From Rhodobacterales bacterium (GTDB lineage Bacteria; Pseudomonadota; Alphaproteobacteria; Rhodobacterales; Rhodobacteraceae): a DNA stretch of 5,637 nucleotides. A model generated the notes under the pieces. That model searched no databases. It had not been told where the DNA came from and worked only from the letters and a program-made list of their open reading frames with translations. Shown here in pieces: positions 1 through 4,645 of this stretch (position 1 is the stretch's first letter; each line of letters starts with the position of its first letter). The position numbers and the translations under genes are program-made. Where the stretch lies: the NCBI GenBank assembly GCA_009992615.1, contig JAACVA010000200.1, forward strand, positions 1 to 5,637. The letters run 5' to 3'.

Positions 1-1008
1 TACATCCTTGATCTGAAACCGAAAAACAGCCTGATCAACTGGATCGTCGAACAGGGGTATACCCTGTTCGTGATCAGCTGGGTGAACCCTGATGCGTCCT
101 ATGCCGACGTGGGCTTGGGAGATTATATCGAACATGGCTATCGGACCGCGATCAACGAGGTGAAGGACATCACCGGCGAGGATAAGGTGAACGTGGTGGG
201 CTACTGCATCGCAGGCACCACGCTTTCCCTGACGCTGGCGCTGATGGAAAAGCGCGGTGAGGCTTCGGTCAAATCCGCCAGTTTCTTTACCACGCTGACC
301 GATTTCGCAGATCCGGGCGAGGTCGGCGTATTCCTGAACGACGATTTCATCGACGGTCTCGAAGCCGAGGTGCAGAAGAAGGGCGTTCTGGAAGCCTTCT
401 ATATGGCGCGCACCTTCACCTATCTGCGATCCAATGATCTGATCTATCAGCCTGCGATCCGCAGTTATATGATGGGCGAGGCGGCGCCGGCCTTTGACCT
501 GCTGTTTTGGAATGGTGACGGAACCAACCTGCCTGCGGCCATGGCGATGGAGTATTTGCGTGGGTTGTGCCAGCAGAACCGCTTTGCCACTGACGGGTTT
601 GCGATGCTGGGCGAAACCCTGCATATTTCCGACGTCAAGGTTCCGCTTTGCGCGATTGCCTGCGAAACCGATCACATCGCTGCCTGGCCCAGTTCCTATG
701 CCGGGGTGCGGCAAATGGGCAGCCGGTCAAAAACATTCCTGCTGTCCCAGTCGGGGCATATCGCAGGCATCGTCAATCCGCCCAGCAAAAAGAAATATGG
801 CCATTATACCAACACCGCCTGGCCAGAGATCCCAGACGACTGGAAAGCCGGGGCCACCTTTCACGAAGGCAGTTGGTGGCCGACCTGGGAGGCGTGGTTG
901 CGCAAACGCTCGGGTGCGCTGGTAACGGCGCGGGCTCCGGGCGCGGATGGGCGCGCCATTCTGGCGCCCGCACCCGGGCAATACGTCACCGCGATACCAA
1001 AGATATAA
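1..1008 (+). CDS. phaC: Class I poly(3-hydroxyalkanoate) synthase PhaC, 3' part (5' end outside window)
   Basis: PhaC polymerises (R)-3-hydroxyacyl-CoA into polyhydroxyalkanoate at the surface of the cytoplasmic granule. The frame is open from base 1 (the fragment begins YILDLKPKNSL, a typical PhaC stretch) to a TAA at 1006-1008, giving 335 residues. Class I enzymes are about 580-600 residues, so roughly 250 N-terminal residues are missing. The lipase-like box GYCIAGT holds the catalytic Cys at fragment residue 69 (codon 205-207). The catalytic Asp is in ETDHIAAW (residue 224, codon 670-672) and the catalytic His in SQSGHIAGIVNPPS (residue 253, codon 757-759). The conserved KYGHYTN and GSWWPTW segments follow. 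The triad is intact and there is no frameshift. The GTG at 70 is an internal valine, not a start. phaP follows after 118 bases on the same strand. Class I rather than III or IV is inferred from overall similarity and the absence of a phaE or phaR-subunit partner. Confidence 0.96.
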   Translation, partial: YILDLKPKNSLINWIVEQGYTLFVISWVNPDASYADVGLGDYIEHGYRTAINEVKDITGEDKVNVVGYCIAGTTLSLTLALMEKRGEASVKSASFFTTLTDFADPGEVGVFLNDDFIDGLEAEVQKKGVLEAFYMARTFTYLRSNDLIYQPAIRSYMMGEAAPAFDLLFWNGDGTNLPAAMAMEYLRGLCQQNRFATDGFAMLGETLHISDVKVPLCAIACETDHIAAWPSSYAGVRQMGSRSKTFLLSQSGHIAGIVNPPSKKKYGHYTNTAWPEIPDDWKAGATFHEGSWWPTWEAWLRKRSGALVTARAPGADGRAILAPAPGQYVTAIPKI

Positions 1009-1033
1009 GCGGCTGACCGACAGAATTCTTGTG

Positions 1034-1044
1034 CTGCGATGCAG
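1034..1044. promoter_or_regulatory. Probable PhaR operator 1 upstream of phaP
   Basis: The sequence CTGCGATGCAG is a perfect CTGC-N3-GCAG palindrome. This matches the TGC-rich motif reported for PhaR of Rhodobacter sphaeroides and Paracoccus denitrificans (from memory of the literature). It lies 83 bases upstream of the phaP ATG and its centre is 26 bp from a second copy. PhaR is encoded one gene downstream. Binding is inferred, not shown. Confidence 0.75.
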
Positions 1045-1056
1045 AAAAAACTTGAA

Positions 1057-1073
1057 ATGCTGCGGTGCAGCAT
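1057..1073. promoter_or_regulatory. Probable PhaR operator 2 upstream of phaP
   Basis: The core CTGCGGTGCAG (1060-1070) is a second perfect CTGC-N3-GCAG palindrome. It extends to a 17-base palindrome, ATGCTGC-GGT-GCAGCAT, with seven perfect base pairs on each side. It abuts a TTGAAA (1052-1057) that resembles a -35 box, so a repressor bound here would sit between -35 and -10 of a promoter using that box. No good -10 is visible at the right spacing (TAAGTA at 1075-1080 is poor), so the promoter assignment is weak while the operator assignment is good. Confidence 0.78.
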
Positions 1074-1114
1074 GTAAGTAGGAGGTAGACATTCAAAGCG
1101 GCACGCCGCATGAC

Positions 1115-1120
1115 AGGAGA
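1115..1120 (+). promoter_or_regulatory. Ribosome binding site of phaP
   Basis: AGGAGA lies six bases before the ATG at 1127 and fixes that codon as the phaP start. A second, stronger-looking AGGAGGT at 1080-1086 has no ATG, GTG or TTG at usable distance. Confidence 0.8.
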
Positions 1121-1126
1121 ACCCAG

Positions 1127-1576
1127 ATGGTTACCAAGGCACAAGACTACACCAAGACTTTTCAAGACATGATGGGCGCATTCCCGATGGACATGGGTGC
1201 CTTTCAGGAAGGCTTCAAAACCTACGCCGCCTTTGGCGAAAAGATGAGCAAGGTTGCCCTTGAAGCTGCTGAGAAATCGACCGAAATCTCGACCGCCTGG
1301 ACCAAGGCAACCCTCTCGAAAATGGGTGACGTCTCCAAAATGAAGGCCGAGCCGACTGAATATTCCAAGTCGGTGACTGATTTCGCCTCGGCCCAAGCCG
1401 AAATGACCAGCGAATCGATGGCCGCCTTCGCCGAAGTGGCGAAAAAAGTTCAAATGGAGACCGTCGAGCTGATGCTGGCCGCCGGCAAGACCGCGACCGA
1501 GGACATGACCGCCGCCGCGAAAAAAGCCGGTGACGAAATGACCGCTGCCGCGAAAAAAGTCACCACCACGAAATAA
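1127..1576 (+). CDS. phaP: Phasin PhaP, PHA granule-coating protein
   Basis: Phasins are small amphipathic proteins that cover the PHA granule surface, control granule size and number, and keep other proteins off the polymer. This 149-residue protein is almost entirely helix-forming, rich in Ala, Lys, Glu, Met and Thr, with no cysteine, no signal peptide and no membrane segment. Its size and composition fit the roughly 16-kDa alphaproteobacterial phasins (phasin_2 type family). Residues about 15-120 form the phasin core (AFQEGFKTYAAFGEKMS, later FASAQAEMTSESMAAFAEVA). The C-terminus carries two copies of MTAAAKK, starting at residues 127 and 138, an 11-residue spacing typical of amphipathic helix repeats, and ends in KVTTTK. 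The position between phaC and phaR and the two operator-like palindromes upstream support the call and suggest PhaR-controlled expression. A terminator follows, which would make phaP a mostly monocistronic, abundant transcript. Confidence 0.93.
   Translation: MVTKAQDYTKTFQDMMGAFPMDMGAFQEGFKTYAAFGEKMSKVALEAAEKSTEISTAWTKATLSKMGDVSKMKAEPTEYSKSVTDFASAQAEMTSESMAAFAEVAKKVQMETVELMLAAGKTATEDMTAAAKKAGDEMTAAAKKVTTTK
1505..1559 (+). repeat. 33-bp-period direct repeat inside the phaP 3' end
   Basis: Two 22-base copies (1505-1526 and 1538-1559) differ at a single third codon position (GCC versus GCT). They encode MTAAAKK twice, 11 residues apart. A weaker related VAKKV stretch occurs about 20 residues earlier. 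An 11-residue step equals three helical turns, so both copies present the same face of a helix. A recent tandem duplication within the gene is the simplest explanation. Confidence 0.8.
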
Positions 1577-1580
1577 GGTG

Positions 1581-1609
1581 GATCGACGGCATCCTCCCTG
1601 CCGTTGATC
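1581..1609 (+). other. Hairpin just after phaP
   Basis: Arms 1581-1591 and 1599-1609 form an 11-bp stem with one G-U pair and a 7-base loop (TCCTCCC). It begins five bases after the phaP stop codon and lacks a following T run. It may protect the 3' end of the phaP mRNA or assist the terminator at 1614-1645. Confidence 0.65.
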
Positions 1610-1613
1610 GCTG

Positions 1614-1645
1614 AAGGGCGGGCCTTGTGCTCGCCCTTTCTTTTT
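1614..1645 (+). terminator. Intrinsic terminator of phaP
   Basis: A 10-bp stem (1614-1623 with 1629-1638, one G-U pair) and a 5-base loop CTTGT is followed directly by TCTTTTT (1639-1645). It lies between phaP and the degenerate PhaR sites before phaR, so it would separate the two transcription units and keep phaR levels low relative to phaP. Confidence 0.85.
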
Positions 1646-1648
1646 GTG

Positions 1649-1659
1649 CTGCACTGCCA
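1649..1659. promoter_or_regulatory. Degenerate PhaR site upstream of phaR (site 3)
   Basis: CTGCACTGCCA matches CTGC-N3-GCAG at six of eight defined positions. It is preceded by the same TTGTG as operator 1 (TTGTGCTGC occurs at 1029-1037 and 1644-1652). A weak autoregulatory site is a reasonable inference given the neighbouring gene. Confidence 0.5.
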
Positions 1660-1669
1660 TAGGCTGGCG

Positions 1670-1680
1670 CTGCACCGCAA
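1670..1680. promoter_or_regulatory. Degenerate PhaR site upstream of phaR (site 4)
   Basis: CTGCACCGCAA matches seven of eight defined positions of CTGC-N3-GCAG. Its centre is 21 bp from that of site 3, two helical turns, so two bound repressors would lie on the same face. It ends 16 bases before the proposed phaR start codon. Confidence 0.55.
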
Positions 1681-1684
1681 AATG

Positions 1685-1691
1685 AGGGAGG
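1685..1691 (+). promoter_or_regulatory. Ribosome binding site that selects the phaR TTG start
   Basis: AGGGAGG lies five bases before TTG at 1697. It overlaps the possible ATG start at 1682 and is too far (14 bases) from the ATG at 1706. It therefore favours TTG 1697 as the initiation codon. Confidence 0.65.
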
Positions 1692-1696
1692 CCGCC

Positions 1697-2239
1697 TTGG
1701 CCGATATGTCCAAACCGCTGCTGATAAAGCGCTATGCCAGCCGCCGCCTCTACAACACCGAAACCAGCGATTATGTCACGCTTGAGGATATTGCCGGTTT
1801 CATCCGTTCCGGCCGTGAGGTGCAGATCGTCGACTTGAAATCCGGCGATGATCTGACCCGGCAATACCTTTTGCAAATCATCGCAGAACACGAATCCAAG
1901 GGCGAATCGGTACTGCCTCTGGCGGTACTGACCGATCTCGTGCGCAGCTATACCACCCAGGCACAGTCGGTGGTGCCACAATTTCTGGCGATGAGCTTTG
2001 ACATGCTGCGCGACGGGCAGTCCAAGGCGCTGGAAAGCTTTGCAAATCCGATGGCGGCTATGCCGGGTTACGATGCGATGCGCGCCCAGCAGCAGGCGTT
2101 CTTCAAGGCCATGACGGGTGGCATCATCTCTCCTTCGGGTCCTGCACGCGAGGATGAAAAGGCCAGCGCCAGCGAACTTGACGACATCCGCGCACAACTG
2201 GCCGATCTTCAGGCGAAACTGGGCCAGATAAACAAATAG
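1697..2239 (+). CDS. phaR: PHA synthesis transcriptional repressor PhaR
   Basis: PhaR represses phasin and its own gene and is released from DNA when it binds nascent PHA, coupling phasin supply to granule surface. From the proposed TTG start the protein has 180 residues (MADMSKPLLIKRY...). Residues about 7-67 form the conserved PHB accumulation regulatory N-terminal domain, with the signature KRYASRRLYNTETSDYVTLE and then REVQIVDLKSGDDLTRQYLL. The middle (about 75-130) is the PHA-binding accumulation domain, including RSYTTQAQSVVPQFLAMSFD. The last about 23 residues (ASELDDIRAQLADLQAKL) have heptad spacing and probably form a short coiled coil. The start could instead be ATG 1682 or ATG 1706; TTG 1697 best fits the Shine-Dalgarno spacing and the usual family N-terminus. 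Two degenerate PhaR sites upstream suggest autoregulation. It is separated from phaP by an intrinsic terminator. This is the regulator PhaR, not the PhaR synthase subunit of Bacillus. Confidence 0.94.
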   Translation: MADMSKPLLIKRYASRRLYNTETSDYVTLEDIAGFIRSGREVQIVDLKSGDDLTRQYLLQIIAEHESKGESVLPLAVLTDLVRSYTTQAQSVVPQFLAMSFDMLRDGQSKALESFANPMAAMPGYDAMRAQQQAFFKAMTGGIISPSGPAREDEKASASELDDIRAQLADLQAKLGQINK

Positions 2240-2275
2240 CACATCTGTTCACACGCCGCGCATTTTGCCTGCGGC

Positions 2276-2331
2276 GCAGGTATTTTCAGCAAGAAAGAGA
2301 GATCCAGCTCTTTCTTGCTTCAAATACCTGC
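2276..2331. terminator. Long two-part inverted repeat, probable bidirectional terminator
   Basis: The outer arms GCAGGTATTT (2276-2285) and AAATACCTGC (2322-2331) pair perfectly over 10 bp. After a 2x2 internal mismatch, the inner arms 2288-2299 and 2308-2319 pair over 12 bp around an 8-base loop. The A-rich left arm and T-rich right arm give a U-rich strand in either direction. It sits between the ends of two convergent genes (phaR stop at 2239, transaminase stop at 2386). Similar inverted repeats seem familiar from intergenic ends in Rhodobacteraceae, so it may be a dispersed family; that needs a genome search. Confidence 0.75.
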
Positions 2332-2385
2332 CAACCGGGCCAGCTGCACGGACCAAAAGGCCAGGGCGCGACCCCGCCACAAGCA

Positions 2386-3750
2386 TCAGGCCACTTCGGC
2401 AAACACTTGTTTCAGTGCGGATTCCAGTCGCGCAAACATTTCTTCCATCTGGGCCGGTGTCATCACGAAGGCGGGGCAAAGCACGATGGCCTGACCCAGC
2501 GGACGGCAGATCAGCCCGTGATCGGTGCAGGTGTTGGCGATACGCTCGCTCACCGACAGTGATCCGTCAAAGGGTGTCTTCGTGGCCTTGTCCTTTACCG
2601 CCTCCAGCGCGCCCATCAACCCCTTGCCGCGCGCCTCGCCGATGTTGTCCATCTGCGCCAGATGCGCCAAGCCTGCCTCGAATTGCGGGATCAGCGCGCG
2701 GGCCTGGTCGAGCAGGCCGGTTTCGATCAGCTCGATTGATTTCAGCGCGATGGCACAGCCCACGGGGTGTCCCGAGGCGGTAAAGCCGTGCGGAAATTCC
2801 TCGATCTCTTCCGACGCTGCTTGCAGGCGGTCGCTCAGGTCGGGGCCGAGAATCACTGCGCCCATGGGGAAATAGCCTGCCGTCAAGGCTTTGGACGAAA
2901 TGATCGCGTCGGGCATGAAATCATAGGTCACGCTGCCCCACATTTCGCCGGTGCGCCCGAATCCGGTGATTACCTCGTCGGCGATCAGGGGAATGCCGTG
3001 TTTCTTGAGGATTGGTTGGATCGCCTGAAAATAGCCCTTGGAAGGGGGAATCACCCCACCCGCCCCCATCACCGGTTCGGCTACGAAGGCGGCGATGGTG
3101 TCGGCACCTTCGCGCGCAATCACGTCCTCAAGCTCTTGCGCGAGGCGGGCGGTGAATTGTTCTTCGCTTTCGCCTTCGGTGCCGAAGCGCCAGTAATGCG
3201 GACAGCCGAGGTGCAGAAAACCGTCCAGCGGCAGGCCGAACACCGCATTGTAAGGCTTGCCGGTCATGCTGGCCGACACGACGGTGACACCGTGATAGCC
3301 GTTGATCCGTGTCAGGATTTTGCGGCGCTGCGGCTGGCCTTCTGAAATGCCGAGAAACCACAGCATTTTGACAAGGGTGTCGTTCGCTTCGGAACCGGAA
3401 TTGGTATAGAAAACCTTGCCGCGTTCGAACGGCGATACCTCGATCAACTTTTCCGACAACATGACCGTCTGGTCGGACATCCGGCCGAAAAACGCGTGGT
3501 ATCCCGGAAAACGGTCGTATTGTGCCTTGGCGGCGGCGGCCAGTTCGGGGTGATCGAACCCGGCCACCATGTTCCACAGCCCGGCGTTGGCATCCAGATA
3601 GCGCCGCCCATGCACGTCTATCACATAGGGGCCTTCGCCGTGGGTCAGCACGACAGTGCCGCGTTTGTGGATCGTGGGCAGATCGGTGAAGCCATAGAAC
3701 GAATAGGTTTCAGCCCGGGATTCCCAGCTGTTGGGGGCGTTGTCGCGCAT
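2386..3750 (-). CDS. Class III PLP-dependent amine:pyruvate transaminase (Vibrio fluvialis-type, (S)-selective omega-transaminase)
   Basis: The enzyme transfers an amino group from a primary amine to pyruvate or a similar acceptor using pyridoxal phosphate in the cytoplasm. The 454 residues align nearly end to end with my memory of the V. fluvialis JS17 and Paracoccus denitrificans enzymes (453 residues), from SWESRAETYSFYGFTDLP to KQVFAEVA. Visible sites are GLWNM (Trp59), FPGYHAFFGRMSDQ, the PLP phosphate-binding SGSEAND, Tyr152 in NGYHG, Asp258 in ADEVI, the Schiff-base Lys287 in SSKALTAG, and the flipping Arg416 in CRPLGQ. Position 149 is Ile where the V. fluvialis enzyme has Trp147. The frame stays open upstream to an ATG at 3775-3777, but ATG 3748-3750 has AGGAG seven bases before it and matches the family N-terminus. 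It is divergent from a hydrolase and PuuA-like ligase pair, which suggests a role in amine or polyamine use. SpuC-like putrescine transaminase activity is possible; substrate is inferred. Confidence 0.92.
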   Translation of the reverse strand: MRDNAPNSWESRAETYSFYGFTDLPTIHKRGTVVLTHGEGPYVIDVHGRRYLDANAGLWNMVAGFDHPELAAAAKAQYDRFPGYHAFFGRMSDQTVMLSEKLIEVSPFERGKVFYTNSGSEANDTLVKMLWFLGISEGQPQRRKILTRINGYHGVTVVSASMTGKPYNAVFGLPLDGFLHLGCPHYWRFGTEGESEEQFTARLAQELEDVIAREGADTIAAFVAEPVMGAGGVIPPSKGYFQAIQPILKKHGIPLIADEVITGFGRTGEMWGSVTYDFMPDAIISSKALTAGYFPMGAVILGPDLSDRLQAASEEIEEFPHGFTASGHPVGCAIALKSIELIETGLLDQARALIPQFEAGLAHLAQMDNIGEARGKGLMGALEAVKDKATKTPFDGSLSVSERIANTCTDHGLICRPLGQAIVLCPAFVMTPAQMEEMFARLESALKQVFAEVA

Positions 3751-3757
3751 GGATTCG

Positions 3758-3762
3758 CTCCT
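3758..3762 (-). promoter_or_regulatory. Ribosome binding site of the transaminase gene
   Basis: Read on the minus strand this is AGGAG, seven bases before ATG 3750-3748. It supports this start over the in-frame ATG nine codons upstream (3777-3775). Confidence 0.75.
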
Positions 3763-3858
3763 GAAAGGTTTGCCCAAGGCTACGCGTCGGGCACGAAAGG
3801 TTCAATCGTGGGAATGGCGTCGGGGGCGATGTGGTTGTGCAGGGGTACAGCGACCCGT

Positions 3859-3871
3859 CTTTGCCGCAAAG
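3859..3871. promoter_or_regulatory. 13-bp palindrome in the divergent intergenic region, possible operator
   Basis: CTTTGC-C-GCAAAG is a perfect palindrome around a single centre base. It lies near the middle of the 205-base region between the divergent transaminase and hydrolase starts, where a shared regulator would be expected. No convincing -35/-10 pair is visible for either gene (TTGCAA at 3901 with TACGTT at 3924 is weak). Regulatory function is a guess from position and symmetry. Confidence 0.3.
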
Positions 3872-3955
3872 GAAAAACGCGTGTCCTGTCCGGGCGGGCG
3901 TTGCAAGGGCGCGGTGGCGGCATTACGTTGCTGGTGTATTCCTGACAGGTGATCC

Positions 3956-4645
3956 ATGCACATCGGCATATTGCAAACCGGGCTGGTGCCCGACGCCCTG
4001 AAACCTGAGATGGGCGACTATCCGGCCATGTTCGCGGACCTGCTGGACGGGCACGGGTTCACTTTTACCACATGGGTGGTGTGCGATGGTGAAATGCCGC
4101 CGGGGATCGACGCCGCCGAGGGCTGGTTGATCACCGGATCGCGCCACGGTGCCTATGAGCAACACCCGTGGATTGCGCCGCTGGAAGAGTTCATCCGCGC
4201 GGTCAATGGCGCGCGACGGCCGATGGTCGGCATCTGTTTTGGGCATCAGATCATCGCCCAGGCCCTGGGCGGGCGGGTCGAGAAGTTTTCCGGCGGCTGG
4301 GCGGTGGGGCGCACCGCCTATGATTTCGAAGGTCAAACCATGTACCTGAACGCTTGGCATCAGGATCAGGTCGTCGCACCGCCTCCCGGCGCGCGCACCG
4401 TCGCACGGAACGATTTCTGCGCCCATGCCGCCCTTGCCTATGGCGATCACATCTTCACCGTGCAGGCCCATCCCGAACACAGCCCCGCATTTCACAAGGG
4501 GCTGATTGAGACGCGGGGCAGGGGCCTTGTGCCCGAGGCATTGCTGGCACGCGCCGAGGCGGATCTGGACAAACCCTTGGGCAATGGCGCCATGGCCGAC
4601 CGGCTGGCGGGGGTCTTGAAGGCGGCGGCCAATGTCGAAGTCTGA
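3956..4645 (+). CDS. Class I glutamine amidotransferase-like hydrolase, possible gamma-glutamyl-amide hydrolase
   Basis: A 229-residue single-domain protein of the class I (triad) glutamine amidotransferase fold. Such domains hydrolyse a gamma-glutamyl amide bond through a thioester on cysteine. The nucleophile elbow GICFGHQII carries Cys94, and the other catalytic residues His172 and Glu174 are in QAHPEHS. The oxyanion region LITGSRHGAYEQ (about 58-69) is also present. No synthetase domain is fused. The motif is like GMP synthase and plant gamma-glutamyl peptidases rather than the peptidase C26 form of E. coli PuuD. The start is certain in frame because a TGA (3950-3952) precedes it by one codon; AGGTGA at 3947-3952 is the ribosome site. 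The stop overlaps the next gene by 14 bases, implying translational coupling with the PuuA-like ligase. From this context it may split gamma-glutamyl-GABA or another gamma-glutamylated amine product; this is inference, and a subunit that feeds ammonia to a partner is the alternative. Confidence 0.85.
   Translation: MHIGILQTGLVPDALKPEMGDYPAMFADLLDGHGFTFTTWVVCDGEMPPGIDAAEGWLITGSRHGAYEQHPWIAPLEEFIRAVNGARRPMVGICFGHQIIAQALGGRVEKFSGGWAVGRTAYDFEGQTMYLNAWHQDQVVAPPPGARTVARNDFCAHAALAYGDHIFTVQAHPEHSPAFHKGLIETRGRGLVPEALLARAEADLDKPLGNGAMADRLAGVLKAAANVEV

Noticed and set aside
1052..1080. A sigma-70 promoter TTGAAA - 17 bp - TAAGTA before phaP.
   Set aside because: The -35 is good but the -10 matches only two of six positions; I mention it as a possibility with the operator but do not annotate it.
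1110..1172. A 20-codon frame from ATG 1110 that overlaps the phaP start and could act as an upstream regulatory frame.
   Set aside because: Its ATG has no ribosome site at suitable spacing (AGGAGGT is 23 bases away) and the peptide has no notable feature.
986..2242. A 418-codon open frame on the minus strand across phaP and phaR.
   Set aside because: It lies opposite two well-recognised genes, is rich in His, Gly and Arg as expected for the reverse of GC-rich coding DNA, and resembles no family.
2767..3345. A 192-codon plus-strand open frame opposite the transaminase.
   Set aside because: It is the antisense shadow of a strongly conserved enzyme and has no ribosome site or family resemblance.
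3751..3777. A nine-residue N-terminal extension of the transaminase starting at ATG 3777-3775.
   Set aside because: The family N-terminus and the AGGAG seven bases before ATG 3750 both support the downstream start.
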